Positions 25,984-35,571 are shown, numbered from the stretch's first letter. The stretch is 59,775 nt of DNA from Planctomycetaceae bacterium (GCA_024642205.1 JAHEBQ010000040.1:1-59775), one strand, 5' to 3'. Program-made: numbers and translations. The notes: generated by a model not told the origin, from the sequence alone.

Positions 25984-28900
25984 ATGAATTTTTTACGTCT
26001 CCCGCTGGCACTTCCTGCCTTTCTCATCAAGTCCCTGGTCTGTTTGGGTTGTTTGTCTGCGCCGGCCGCCGGGCAATCCTTGACGTTCAAACAGGAAGCT
26101 GAAAAAAGCACCCTCGAACAGCAGTTCTTCACCCAGTCGCGTCAGCTCACGTTTGAAGGACGGCGAGCCGGCGAGGGCTACTTCAGCCCGGATGGGTCGT
26201 TACTGGTTTTTCAGAGCGAACGGCGCGAGGACAATCCGTTTTTTCAGATTTACTTGTTGGACCTGGAGTCAGGCGATGTCGAACCGATTTCGCCAGGTTA
26301 CGGCAAGACAACCTGCTCGTGGGTACACCCCAACAACAACCGGGTGCTCTACGCCTCGACCCAGTTGGACCCCGAAGCGAAAGCGAAACAAAAACAGGAA
26401 ATCGAGTTTCGTGAATCCGGTCAAGTCCGCCGCTATGCCTGGGACTACGACGAGACCTATGACATTATTGAATTCGATCGCAAAACGAAAAAGTACAAGC
26501 AACTCACCGATTCCCGCGGATACGACGCCGAGGGGTCTTATTCTCCAGACGGAAAGCTGATTGCGTTCGCGTCCAATCGAAACGGATTTTCCCAATCGCT
26601 CAACGAAGAGCAAACGAAAATGTTTAAAACCGATCCGGCCTACATGATGGACATCTTCATCATGAATTCTGACGGGACCAATCTTCGCCAATTGACCGAT
26701 GAGCCAGGTTATGATGGCGGACCGTTTTTCTCGCCGGATGGAAAACGGATTTGCTGGCGTCGATTTTCTGAATCGGGCCTCACTGCCGAAATCATGACGA
26801 TGAATATTGATGGCAGTGACCAAAAACAGCTCACTCAGATGGGTGCCCTGAGTTGGGCCCCGTATTACCACCCTTCCGGAAAATACTTGATCTTCACCAC
26901 CAATAAACACGGCTTCGGAAACTTCGAATTGTATCTCGTCGCCGCGGATGGCAATTCGGTGCCGGTCCGGGTCACCGACACCGATGGATTTGACGGGTTG
27001 GCCAGCTTTTCTCCTGACGGGAAAAAGCTGACCTGGACCTCGAATCGAACCCCCAAAAAGGATTCTCAGATTTTCCTGGCAGATTGGAACCATGAATCAG
27101 CCGTCAAGGCGATTGCCGCCAGCAACGAGGTCGCGGGGGAAGAAACCGAAGCCTTCCAGACGGGCACCAGTTCCGCCAAACAGGCCAGTGCCGACTTCGA
27201 TCCGCGCGATATCATGCGTCATGTCGACTTTCTCTGTCGAAAGGAACTCGGTGGGCGAATGACCGGTTCGGCAGGCGAACGTAAAGCGACGGCCTATGTC
27301 GCCGCCTACCTGGACCACCTGGGATTGAAGCCGGCAGGCGATAACGGGACGTGGTTTCAAAAATTCGATTTCCCCAACGGTGCCGAGTTGGGCCAACAAA
27401 ATCGGCTCAGCCTCAAAACCGGCAACGACACCGTTGATTTCGCTGTCAATCAGGACTGGCGGCCATTGACCTTTTCCGGCAACGTGGAAATTGAGCCAAC
27501 AGATGTCGTGTTTGCCGGCTATGGAATCGTGGCGCCCGCGGAAGGTGATAATGATGAATATGACTCCTACGTCCACCTTGATGTCAAGAATAAATGGGTC
27601 ATGGTCTATCGATTTATTCCCGAAGACGTCTCACCCGAGCGGCGTCGGTTTTTTCAAAAATTCGGCGAACTCCACAAGAAGATTTTTTACGCCAGAGAAC
27701 AGGGTGCAAAAGGGATGATTGTCGTGAGCGGACCCAATTCCCAGGTCCGCGACCAATTGGTTCCTCTCCAGAACGATTTCTCCCCTACCGGATCGAGTAT
27801 CGCTGCGATCAGTGTCACCGATGAGGTCGCGTCGAAAATGCTTGTTGCCGCCGGCAAAGACATCAAAACATTGCAGGACAAGCTCGATGACGGCTCGCCC
27901 GTATCGGGATTCGCCCTCGATGGTTTCCAGTTGGGTGCCAACATCGACATCCACAAGATTGTTGGCAAGGGCCGCAACGTGGTAGGTCGACTGCTGGCCG
28001 GCGACACGCCAACTGCCGACGCCGTGATCGTCGGTGCCCATATTGATCACCTCGGTTTGGGGAAAACGGGTACCAGCCTGGCTAGTCAGGACGAACAGAA
28101 CAATATTCACTTTGGTGCCGACGACAATGCTTCGGGGGTCGCGGCGATGCTTGAAATCGCCGAGTACATCGTATCACAGCAACGAGCGGGCAGGCTCACG
28201 CTAAAACGCGACATGATCTTCGCCGGTTGGTCAGGAGAAGAACTTGGATTGCATGGATCGGCTAACTTTGTGAAGTCTTTGGAATCGGCCGAGCCCGCCG
28301 AGAAGAAAGCGTCATCGCACGATTTCGTATTGGGAATCACCCAGGAAAATGAAATCTTGCTCAATGGAAAGCCAGCCCAAATGGACGAATTGAGTGAATC
28401 GCTTAAATTCATCGCTCAACATTATCCTGATTTCCAAATCGAGATCGTCGCTCATCCAGACGCCAAACTACAAAAAGTCACCGAACTCAAAAACCTGGTT
28501 CTTGGCCAGGGAGTCAAGAAAGTCTCCGTTGAGGCCAACAACCCGGCCAATTCCGACCAAGGCACGCCAACCACGATTGTCGCGGCCCTGAACATGGACA
28601 TGGTCGGTCGGATGACCGATAAAGTCGTTCTGCAGGGCGTCAGCAGCAGCTCCTATTGGCCCAGCGTGATCGAATCAAAAAATGTGGTCGTTGGATTACC
28701 GGTGACGTTGAGCAATGAAACCGAATTACCCACCGATGCCAGTTCTTTTTACCGCGCCGGAATCCCGATCCTTTCCGCTTTTACGGGATCTCACACCGAT
28801 TATCACACACCGCGCGACACGCCCGAGAAATTGAATTATCCGGATGCTGCCCGTATTTCTCGTTTGATGGGTTTGATTGCCCGTTCATTGGCAACCACCG

Positions 28901-29226
28901 AACAGGTTCCAGATTTCATCCAGCAAAAAGCCAAGGCCGCGGACGTTCCTCGCGGGGGCTTGCGAGCCTATCTCGGCAGCGTACCGTCTTATGGAGAAGA
29001 TGTCGTCGGTGTGCAGCTTTCCGATGTTTCCAAAGGTGGACCGGCTGAAACGGCCGGAGTGAAGAAAGGCGATATAATCGTTGAATTGGCCGGAAAATCG
29101 ATCGAGAACATCTACGATTACACCGCGATCATCGATGCGATCAAAATCGGCGAAGAAACGTCGATTACGGTGATGCGGGACGGCAAACGAGTCAAGATGA
29201 AAATCACTCCCGGCTCCCGCCAATAG
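25984..29226 (+). CDS. Secreted composite: TolB-like propeller, M28 peptidase with TolR/ExbD-like insertion, PDZ
   Basis: About 1080 residues; the ATG at 25984 places a signal peptide first (cleavage near APAAGQS). Residues about 50-380 hold PD40/TolB-like blades ('GYFSPDGSLLVFQS', 'GSYSPDGKLIAFASNRNG', 'PFFSPDGKRICW'). From about 405 an M28 zinc aminopeptidase follows, interrupted by a PA-like domain: 'IVGAHIDHLG' (His 686, Asp 688), 'DDNASGVAAMLEIAE', 'WSGEELGLHGS' (Glu pair 752-753), 'ALNMDMVGRM' (Asp near 870) and 'GSHTDYHTPRDTPEKLN' (His near 936), so all ligands are present. Between the Glu pair and the Asp, residues 783-855 resemble the ExbD/TolR periplasmic domain ('ILLNGKPAQMDELSESLKFI'). 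A PDZ domain (about 993-1080) ends the protein. Probably a periplasmic aminopeptidase. Confidence 0.85.
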   Translation: MNFLRLPLALPAFLIKSLVCLGCLSAPAAGQSLTFKQEAEKSTLEQQFFTQSRQLTFEGRRAGEGYFSPDGSLLVFQSERREDNPFFQIYLLDLESGDVEPISPGYGKTTCSWVHPNNNRVLYASTQLDPEAKAKQKQEIEFRESGQVRRYAWDYDETYDIIEFDRKTKKYKQLTDSRGYDAEGSYSPDGKLIAFASNRNGFSQSLNEEQTKMFKTDPAYMMDIFIMNSDGTNLRQLTDEPGYDGGPFFSPDGKRICWRRFSESGLTAEIMTMNIDGSDQKQLTQMGALSWAPYYHPSGKYLIFTTNKHGFGNFELYLVAADGNSVPVRVTDTDGFDGLASFSPDGKKLTWTSNRTPKKDSQIFLADWNHESAVKAIAASNEVAGEETEAFQTGTSSAKQASADFDPRDIMRHVDFLCRKELGGRMTGSAGERKATAYVAAYLDHLGLKPAGDNGTWFQKFDFPNGAELGQQNRLSLKTGNDTVDFAVNQDWRPLTFSGNVEIEPTDVVFAGYGIVAPAEGDNDEYDSYVHLDVKNKWVMVYRFIPEDVSPERRRFFQKFGELHKKIFYAREQGAKGMIVVSGPNSQVRDQLVPLQNDFSPTGSSIAAISVTDEVASKMLVAAGKDIKTLQDKLDDGSPVSGFALDGFQLGANIDIHKIVGKGRNVVGRLLAGDTPTADAVIVGAHIDHLGLGKTGTSLASQDEQNNIHFGADDNASGVAAMLEIAEYIVSQQRAGRLTLKRDMIFAGWSGEELGLHGSANFVKSLESAEPAEKKASSHDFVLGITQENEILLNGKPAQMDELSESLKFIAQHYPDFQIEIVAHPDAKLQKVTELKNLVLGQGVKKVSVEANNPANSDQGTPTTIVAALNMDMVGRMTDKVVLQGVSSSSYWPSVIESKNVVVGLPVTLSNETELPTDASSFYRAGIPILSAFTGSHTDYHTPRDTPEKLNYPDAARISRLMGLIARSLATTEQVPDFIQQKAKAADVPRGGLRAYLGSVPSYGEDVVGVQLSDVSKGGPAETAGVKKGDIIVELAGKSIENIYDYTAIIDAIKIGEETSITVMRDGKRVKMKITPGSRQ

Positions 29227-29395
29227 CTGGCTTCGATCCACAGACGGCATAACCACCGACATCGCCGCCGGTTTGCTCCCTCCGATTGGATTTGGGCAGC
29301 CTGCAACTTTCGTGCGTCGAGGCTACAATTTCCACTTGGTGTTCGTTTTCCGAAATCGAAAAGCGAACCGCACTGTTTTTTCCGGGAAATTGTGA

Positions 29396-31018
29396 ATGAG
29401 CAAGAAAAAAAAGTCGGGCGCGAATAAGCCGGCGAGTCCCGAGCGGGCGTGCATCGAGGATTCGCCGTCCGTTCCCTCTGCGACGCCTTCTCGCTCCGAG
29501 GCCCTCGATCTGAAGGGCGAAACGCCGGGGCCAAACAACGGTCCCGCCAAGTCCCGCATTTCTCGATACATTTCGTTTGGGTTGTTGCTGGGCGTGGTGG
29601 CCCTGGTTGGCATCCTGTTCTACGAAGTCATGGCGCAATTCTTGATCCCACTTTTCCTGGCCGCCGTTCTGGTGGTCGTTTTTCGACCGCTTCATCGATG
29701 GATCGCCGAGAAATGCAGTGGACGCGAGAAGCTTTCCGCATTGCTGACAACGGCCGCGGTTCTACTGGTCGTTCTGATACCGATCGGAATCCTGTTGGTC
29801 ATGGCTGCGGCGGAAAGCCGGCATTTCTACCGCCAATTTAACGCGACCAGGATCGTCGAAGGTGTCCGTCAGATCCGCACCAACATGAAGCTCGACATGC
29901 CCTCCAAACAGGAATTGCGCCAAATTGACAACGGTCTATCGTTGCTTCAGGAGTCGATCACGTTTACTCCCGCCGAGGAGTATTCACACCAGTCCGGTTT
30001 ATATGAAATCGAAGAGGCGGCAAAAAAACTGGCCAGCCAGCAGGGCCTGAATTGGCCCAGCAATCCAGCTTCTGACGCAAACACGCCTTCAGAGAACTCT
30101 GACTGGTTTCTATTTGCCAGCGATCTGATGCAAGCCCGAGTGCTGCACAATGAAATCCCCTGGCGTTCTGACGAGAACAAATCGAGCAACGAACAACGAA
30201 ATGAAAGTCTGCGCAAATACCAGGTCAAACTCAACGAAACCGCGGAACACTTCGCCACATTCCGGACTCGATTTCTCGGCGGCAAAACCAAAGCCTGGAT
30301 CACTGAGTTGGCAAATCCTTCCGATGAAGAAACCGAAACCTATGCCGCATCGACCGTCAGTTTATTGCGCGACAGGCTATTCCGACTTACCGGAGCAGGT
30401 GTTGCGTATGTTGGCAAGCTGTTGCTTGGCACTGCAATCATGATCATCGGATTATATTTTTTCCTGCTGGACGGTCCAAAAATGATCGAAACGTTCAAAG
30501 GCCTTTCCCCGATCGACGACGAACACGAGCAGGAATTGGTCGCCGAGTTTGCTCGGGTCAGCCGGGCGGTCGTTCTTGCAACCTTGATTTCAGCTCTCGT
30601 CCAAGGACTCCTGGCGGGTATCGGTTTCTATTTTGCTGGATTGGACTCAGTCATTTTGTTGACCGTCATGTCGGCCCTGTTGGCCATGGTTCCGTTTGTG
30701 GGGGCTGCAGCCATTTGGGTTCCCTGCTGCTTTTACCTGTACTTTTTCGACCACAACCTGGCGGCAGCGATCGGCCTGGGAGTCTATGGCGCGGCCATCA
30801 TTTCGATGGCAGACAATGTCATCAAGCCTTATATTCTACACGGGCAATCAAACATCCATCCGCTGTTCGCATTGCTCAGTGTACTCGGTGGCGTTGCGGC
30901 ACTGGGGCCGATCGGAATCGTGATTGGACCCATGGTCGTGGCTTTCCTGCAGACGCTGCTGAAAATGCTACGCAGTGAAATGGTGGACCTGGATCAAATG
31001 GATCACGCAGTGGAGTAA
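29396..31018 (+). CDS. AI-2E/PerM-family transporter with large extracytoplasmic insertion
   Basis: 540 residues. A Lys/Ser/Pro-rich cytoplasmic N-terminus (about 1-50) precedes two hydrophobic segments ('FLIPLFLAAVLVVVFRPLHR' is typical of the family start). A polar insertion of about 170 residues (about 145-315) follows, then the conserved C-terminal helical half with 'VGKLLLGTAIMIIGLYFFLL', 'ALVQGLLAGIGFYFAGLDSV', 'LLAMVPFVGAAAIWVPCCFY' and 'LFALLSVLGGVAALGPIGIV', the last being the family's PxxxLxxLxGGxxxxGxxGxxxGP box. PerM-like proteins export small solutes (AI-2, Na+/H+). The substrate is unknown. ATG at 29396. Confidence 0.85.
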   Translation: MSKKKKSGANKPASPERACIEDSPSVPSATPSRSEALDLKGETPGPNNGPAKSRISRYISFGLLLGVVALVGILFYEVMAQFLIPLFLAAVLVVVFRPLHRWIAEKCSGREKLSALLTTAAVLLVVLIPIGILLVMAAAESRHFYRQFNATRIVEGVRQIRTNMKLDMPSKQELRQIDNGLSLLQESITFTPAEEYSHQSGLYEIEEAAKKLASQQGLNWPSNPASDANTPSENSDWFLFASDLMQARVLHNEIPWRSDENKSSNEQRNESLRKYQVKLNETAEHFATFRTRFLGGKTKAWITELANPSDEETETYAASTVSLLRDRLFRLTGAGVAYVGKLLLGTAIMIIGLYFFLLDGPKMIETFKGLSPIDDEHEQELVAEFARVSRAVVLATLISALVQGLLAGIGFYFAGLDSVILLTVMSALLAMVPFVGAAAIWVPCCFYLYFFDHNLAAAIGLGVYGAAIISMADNVIKPYILHGQSNIHPLFALLSVLGGVAALGPIGIVIGPMVVAFLQTLLKMLRSEMVDLDQMDHAVE

Positions 31019-31116
31019 CGTTGCCGGGGTCGAGCTGGTTCGGGATTAACGACGCTCCAGCATTTCACTCCCCGCGGGAGGAAAAAATTCCGACTGGGCG
31101 ATTGACCCTGGGGCCA

Positions 31117-32499
31117 TCAGGTGAACATCACGTAACAGATGGTGGTCACAACCATGACACCGATCAGGTTCAACACCAGGCCTTCGCGGGCCATGTCCTG
31201 CACGGAAAACCGGTTAGCGGCAAACACAATCGCATTGGGTGGTGTCGCAACTGGCAACATGAAGGCAAAACTGGCGCTTAGCGTCGCCGGAATCATGAAT
31301 AACCTGGCATCGACCTCCGCCGCCAGTGCCGCGGTCGCGAGAATCGGAAGGAGCAGCGTGGTGGTCGCAGTATTGCTCGTGACTTCGGTCAAGAAAGTCA
31401 CTGCCAGGCAAATCGCGGCGATCAACAGAATCGTTGGCAGTTGTCCGAAGCTGGCCATTCCCGTACCCAACCACTCGCTCAATCCCGATGACTTAAATGC
31501 TTCAGCCAGGCTCAATCCGCCGGCAAACAGAATCAAGACGCCCCACGGAATATTCTCGGCCGATGTCCAGTCAAGCAGCTTTTCTCCTTTGCCATTGGGT
31601 ATCAGGAAGAGTGCCAGAACGCCCAGAATTGCGATGGAAGCGTCGTTGGCATACGGCATCGGAAAACCGGCCTGCTCGGCCAGTCCTGTCCAACCGCCGA
31701 AAGGCTGCGATCGAGTCACCCAAAAAACGGCCGTCACTGCGAATACGATCAACGTGCGAGACTCTTCCGGTCGCCAGCAGCCGGTGTTGGGAAGCTCGAT
31801 CGATTCGATCTTGCTCAACCCGCGAGTCAGCCACAAACCGGCAATCGGCAACATGATCAACACCACAGGAAACGCCCACCTCATCCAGTCAATGAATCCA
31901 ATTTCAATTCCAAAATTTTCCCTGTAAACCGCCATAAAAACCAGATTGGGAGGCGTCCCGATCGGAGTCGCAATTCCACCGATGCTCGCCGCGTAGGCGA
32001 TGCCCAGCAGAAGGTTGACCTGAAGTTTTGCATTGTTTGTTTGAGAAACCACCGCCATGGCAATCGGCAACAACATCAATGTCGTCGCGGCATTGGAGAT
32101 CCACATGCTCAATAGCGCGGACGCAGCCATGAACCCGAAAACCAATCTTCGCCCGCTGGATCCCCCGAACAAATGAACCATTCCCAACGCGATTCGTTGG
32201 TGCGCCCCACTGCGTTCCATCGCGGCCGACAACATGAATCCGCCCATCATCAACAGGACGAGATTGTTTCCGAAAGCACTGCCAACTTCCGCGGGCGTCA
32301 AAACTCCCACCAACGGAAAAACCGCCAACGGAATCAAAGATGTTGCTGGAATCGAGATCGGTTCGGTAATCCACCAGGCCGCAACCCACAAAGTAATCCC
32401 CGCGGTCCAAGCGATTTCAGAGGGCGATCCGCACAAGTACAAAACGACACCAACCACCGCAGCCACCAAGGGAGAAATGATCAGCGTCAAGTTCTTCAT
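31117..32499 (-). CDS. SLC13/DASS-family anion:Na+ symporter
   Basis: About 460 residues from the ATG at 32499. The frame runs on to 32691, but this length matches the family and starts at the first helix. About 12 transmembrane segments. Family marks are 'WWITEPISIPATSLIPLAVF' near the N-terminus, 'LLSMWISNAATTLMLLPIAM' (the SNT motif of ligand site 1) and 'LTEVTSNTATTTLLLPI' (the second SNT). A 'ATPPNAIVFAANRF' segment follows near the end. DASS proteins import dicarboxylates or sulfate with Na+; the paired SNT motifs fit. The gene converges with the AI-2E gene at 31018. Confidence 0.9.
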   Translation of the reverse strand: MKNLTLIISPLVAAVVGVVLYLCGSPSEIAWTAGITLWVAAWWITEPISIPATSLIPLAVFPLVGVLTPAEVGSAFGNNLVLLMMGGFMLSAAMERSGAHQRIALGMVHLFGGSSGRRLVFGFMAASALLSMWISNAATTLMLLPIAMAVVSQTNNAKLQVNLLLGIAYAASIGGIATPIGTPPNLVFMAVYRENFGIEIGFIDWMRWAFPVVLIMLPIAGLWLTRGLSKIESIELPNTGCWRPEESRTLIVFAVTAVFWVTRSQPFGGWTGLAEQAGFPMPYANDASIAILGVLALFLIPNGKGEKLLDWTSAENIPWGVLILFAGGLSLAEAFKSSGLSEWLGTGMASFGQLPTILLIAAICLAVTFLTEVTSNTATTTLLLPILATAALAAEVDARLFMIPATLSASFAFMLPVATPPNAIVFAANRFSVQDMAREGLVLNLIGVMVVTTICYVMFT

Positions 32500-32666
32500 G
32501 GATGACTTTCTCAATTGAATAGCGTCGTCGATGATCCCGTTCATCATTTTGAACAGGTCGGCAATACTTATTCCGATCGTCAAATGATCCTGCACCGTTC
32601 CACAACCAGCGCAGAACATCCCGCAACGCCGGAGACATGTCCCCTGGTCTCCTATCAATCGAAACA

Positions 32667-33137
32667 CTAGTTGCCGGACGACGATTCCCAATACTGAATC
32701 ACACTCGATCGGTTGATCAAGTAGGGAACCATTGGATCAAAATAACGACTACACTGGCTGACGCCATTGCAGATCTCTTCAGACGAAACCCAGAAATTAC
32801 GAGGGTCGCTCTCCAGCTGAGTCACGATCTCTTTGCGATAGACTTCAACATTGTAAAAAGATGCGACGATATGACTCTTGTCGTAGTAACCAGGCATTCG
32901 ATCGATGAATTCAAGATTCATCTGCGCCATGTTGGAAACCAGAAAATCGCGTTTGCGATCCAGCATCAGCTCCCAGGCGACTTCACGTATCGTCGTTTCG
33001 CGAAACGACTCGTTTTCCAGCCTTTCACCAATCACAAACCGAAGCTGCTTTGTCGATGGATCAAGGCGGGCCAGCCATCGCAAACCTTGATTTTTGGACT
33101 TACGAATCAGAGCAATTGACAAGTAAAAGTTCTGCAT
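32667..33137 (-). CDS. Nudix-fold protein with altered Nudix box
   Basis: 156 residues. Residues about 37-57 match the spacing of the Nudix box G-x5-E-x7-R-E-U-x-E-E: 'GERLENESFRETTIREVAWE'. The first of the final two Glu is Trp here and the later Gly is Met. The surrounding strands ('GLRWLARLDPSTKQLRFVIG' before, 'FLVSNMAQMNLEFID' and 'HIVASFYNVEVYR' after) suit the fold. Nudix enzymes hydrolyse nucleoside-diphosphate-linked compounds with Mg2+ bound by these Glu residues, so activity may be reduced or altered. It lies upstream of the DASS transporter on the same strand, about 170 bp away. Confidence 0.6.
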   Translation of the reverse strand: MQNFYLSIALIRKSKNQGLRWLARLDPSTKQLRFVIGERLENESFRETTIREVAWELMLDRKRDFLVSNMAQMNLEFIDRMPGYYDKSHIVASFYNVEVYRKEIVTQLESDPRNFWVSSEEICNGVSQCSRYFDPMVPYLINRSSVIQYWESSSGN

Positions 33138-33385
33138 GATCCTAACTTCCTATCGCGTCCCAGTTCTCCTAACTGCCATAGAATTAAAATCGCATTTGCG
33201 GTCGTTGTAAATACTGGTCAAATGAAAGTGAACTTTTTTGAAAAATTCCGGTTACCCGAAGCCGGGAGGCCGGTCTTCCACTCGGGCAAACAGGGAGTTT
33301 CTTTCTCGTTCCTCCGATGGACCGATGGATCATCCTCCATATTCCGACTCGGAAGATTAGCCGAGAAAGACTTAAAACAAAATCA

Positions 33386-33829
33386 ATGCCAATAACCATT
33401 GGAAATCGAGTCACTGAGAAGGACATCCGCAATTGGCTTGACGGCCAAGGTTGCCTCGGACACTCGGCAAAAATAAGCGATCTGGAGCTTCATGCGATCC
33501 AGCGCCCAGGTTGGGTACAGGTTTTTCGATTTCACGTAAGGGTGAAGTTTCACCCAATATCAAGTTTTGAGAACGAAAGGGAAACGGGGGAAAACCAAAC
33601 GCACGAAAGATATGGCGTCGTGCTGGATGACGAGCGCATTGGAAGGCGTGACAGGAGAACTCAAATCTGGATGTTCGAGGATGAAGAAGAACAAAAGAAA
33701 AAACTCAACTCGGTTTCCGGAGGCTTCTTGACTTGTCGACCGGCTCAAAATGGAGAGTTGAAATGGTGCCTTGGTGTGCTGATGCTTGTATTGGCGGTAG
33801 CGGGGATCGTATCTCAATTCAGCCGATGA
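33386..33829 (+). CDS. Small membrane protein, first gene of the MsrB operon
   Basis: About 147 residues if started at the ATG at 33386; an ATG at 33317 in the same frame is possible and neither has a strong Shine-Dalgarno. The N-terminal part is soluble, with 'ISDLELHAIQRPGWVQVFRF' and 'YGVVLDDERIGRRDRRTQIW', a stretch I recognise as resembling planctomycetal proteins of unknown role. One C-terminal transmembrane helix ('CLGVLMLVLAVAGIVSQF') ends the protein, a tail-anchored layout. The stop overlaps the start of the DUF1499 gene by ATGA. No function can be assigned. Confidence 0.55.
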   Translation: MPITIGNRVTEKDIRNWLDGQGCLGHSAKISDLELHAIQRPGWVQVFRFHVRVKFHPISSFENERETGENQTHERYGVVLDDERIGRRDRRTQIWMFEDEEEQKKKLNSVSGGFLTCRPAQNGELKWCLGVLMLVLAVAGIVSQFSR

Positions 33830-34452
33830 TAAACTTGGAAACCCCTCAACCTCGTAAGTCCATGCAGCTCATGAACCGATTAGATCCACTCGCTGACGTT
33901 ACGCAGCCGAAGACGCCCTGCGACAAAACCGACCTCCGAGATGTCTCAAATCGTGATGGTTCGTCGAAACAACCGATATTCAGGAGAGCACTATTTCATC
34001 GTATCATTCGCCGATTCGCAATTATCCCCTTGGTCTCAGTCGTCGGACTGTATTTTCTAAGCATGACAGCTCCCACTCCCACCCATCTTGGCGTTCACAA
34101 CGGAAAACTGGCTAAATGTCCATCCAGTCCAAATTGCGTCTCCACGCAAGCTGATAACCTGGAACAACAAATGCCGGTGATTCCTTTTGACGGCGATCCG
34201 GACGAAACGCTTGAGCGAATCAAGAGCATGGTGCAATCCGGTTTTCCACGAGCAATGTTGGTTAGTGAATTCGATCACTATTTACACTTTGAATTCAAGT
34301 CACTTATCTTTCGGTTTGTTGACGATGTCGAGTTCTTTGTTGATGATAAAGCATCGGTGGTCCATTTTCGGTCGGCCTCCCGCGTCGGCCATTCCGATTT
34401 AGGTGCAAATCGGAAACGGATGAAACAGATATCTGAAAGCTTGAGCAAATGA
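33826..34452 (+). CDS. DUF1499 membrane protein
   Basis: About 208 residues. ATG at 33826 in an ATGA overlap with the preceding gene. A charged N-terminal region leads to a transmembrane helix ('[17 protein letters not shown]', about 70-86). The DUF1499 domain (about 95-205) shows its hallmark '[15 protein letters not shown]' and then '[20 protein letters not shown]' and '[20 protein letters not shown]', which agree with the family's conserved C-P-x-x-P-N-C-V and R-S-x-S-R-x-G-x-x-D-x-x-x-N-R motifs. DUF1499 has no established activity. The next gene (msrB) starts in the same ATGA fashion, so the three are probably co-translated. Confidence 0.85.
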   Translation: MINLETPQPRKSMQLMNRLDPLADVTQPKTPCDKTDLRDVSNRDGSSKQPIFRRALFHRIIRRFAIIPLVSVVGLYFLSMTAPTPTHLGVHNGKLAKCPSSPNCVSTQADNLEQQMPVIPFDGDPDETLERIKSMVQSGFPRAMLVSEFDHYLHFEFKSLIFRFVDDVEFFVDDKASVVHFRSASRVGHSDLGANRKRMKQISESLSK

Positions 34453-35003
34453 ATCGAATGGTTTTTGTGATCGCGTGCGTGGCTGTCGCTCTCGTTGTCG
34501 TCTATTTCGTTTTTTATCCGCCGACAGGCAGGCAAACACAGATCGGCTCGGCCGATCAGAACAAACAGCCTCCGGTTGCAACCAACCATCCTGAGGAAAC
34601 CAAAGCGATGCCTAAAGAATACAACCCGTTAACAGCCCAGGAAGCACGTGTCATCCTCGACAAAGGTACCGAGTATCCCGGAACCGGTGAATACAACAGC
34701 ACAACAGCTGCCGGCGTATATGTTTGCCGGCAGTGCAATGCAAAGCTGTATCGCTCGGAAGACAAATTCGAGGCCCATTGCGGTTGGCCGAGCTTTGATG
34801 ATGAGATTCCGGACGCCGTGAAAAGACAGATTGACGCCGATGGCGACCGAGTTGAAATCCTGTGCAACAACTGTGGCGGCCATCTCGGGCATGTATTTGA
34901 AGGCGAACGCAAAACCGAAAAAAACGTCCGTCACTGTGTCAACTCGATCTCGATGAGGTTCTACCCAGAAGGCGACGAGCCTCCGGCGATGATTGTCAAA
35001 TGA
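34449..35003 (+). CDS. msrB: Membrane-anchored methionine-R-sulfoxide reductase MsrB
   Basis: 184 residues. An N-terminal hydrophobic helix ([20 protein letters not shown]) anchors the protein with the enzyme outside the cytoplasm. The MsrB domain (about 58-180) has two zinc CxxC pairs ('CRQC' and 'CNNC'), '[14 protein letters not shown]' and the catalytic Cys in '[11 protein letters not shown]'. It reduces methionine-R-sulfoxide in proteins; the anchor suggests repair of periplasmic proteins. ATGA overlap with the DUF1499 gene ties it to that unit. No second resolving Cys beyond those named was singled out. Confidence 0.95.
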   Translation: MNRMVFVIACVAVALVVVYFVFYPPTGRQTQIGSADQNKQPPVATNHPEETKAMPKEYNPLTAQEARVILDKGTEYPGTGEYNSTTAAGVYVCRQCNAKLYRSEDKFEAHCGWPSFDDEIPDAVKRQIDADGDRVEILCNNCGGHLGHVFEGERKTEKNVRHCVNSISMRFYPEGDEPPAMIVK

Positions 35004-35073
35004 AAACGACGTGGCGGGAAAGGCGAACCGTTGCCGGTAGAAGAATATACGACCAGGATTCGTCATTTCCGGG

Positions 35074-35571
35074 TCAACGGTTGGGGGTGGACGCAATAAG
35101 ACGAACAGCGTCGCCGCAGCGAATGGTTCCACCAGTGACCACCTTGGCCGTGATTCCGCCGTGACCCCGCATGGCGTTATAGCCACCGGGCCCAAGATTT
35201 TCTTCCATCCGACTGCACGGTGGGCAGTTTCCGGTTCCACACAGAACGACGTCACCGATTTGGAATTCACTCTGTTTCAACGCGGCCAGGTTGATTCCCG
35301 AGACAACGATATTCCGCCGCAACTGCGAGGGGTCGATTACCGCCTGTTTCAGGATAGAAGCTACTGCATCGATGTGCTCCTTCTGGATTAGAGTAACCAT
35401 GCGAGGCGAATCGTTCTTGCCGTTAAACCGATCTCCTTCCAAACCCTGCTCGCCCAGACTCGCTGAGTCCACCACTTGGATCGGCACTCGTCGACCCGGT
35501 CGAAGCCCAATCCATTCGACCGTGCCGGTTTGTGGCATTGTGGCCATCAGTGTTTTCAGCTCCTGCCCCAT
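35074..35571 (-). CDS. MOSC-domain protein
   Basis: 165 residues; ATG at 35571 with AAGGAA at good distance. The MOSC fold is read from 'EWIGLRPGRRVPIQVVDSAS', 'GLEGDRFNGK', 'RRNIVVSGINLAAL' and 'CGTGNCPPCSRMEENLGPGG', the last holding the conserved Cys that receives sulfur or the molybdenum cofactor. Stand-alone MOSC proteins are associated with sulfur transfer and molybdenum-dependent N-hydroxylated-substrate reduction. No Moco genes are nearby. It converges with msrB, 70 bp apart. Confidence 0.9.
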   Translation of the reverse strand: MGQELKTLMATMPQTGTVEWIGLRPGRRVPIQVVDSASLGEQGLEGDRFNGKNDSPRMVTLIQKEHIDAVASILKQAVIDPSQLRRNIVVSGINLAALKQSEFQIGDVVLCGTGNCPPCSRMEENLGPGGYNAMRGHGGITAKVVTGGTIRCGDAVRLIASTPNR

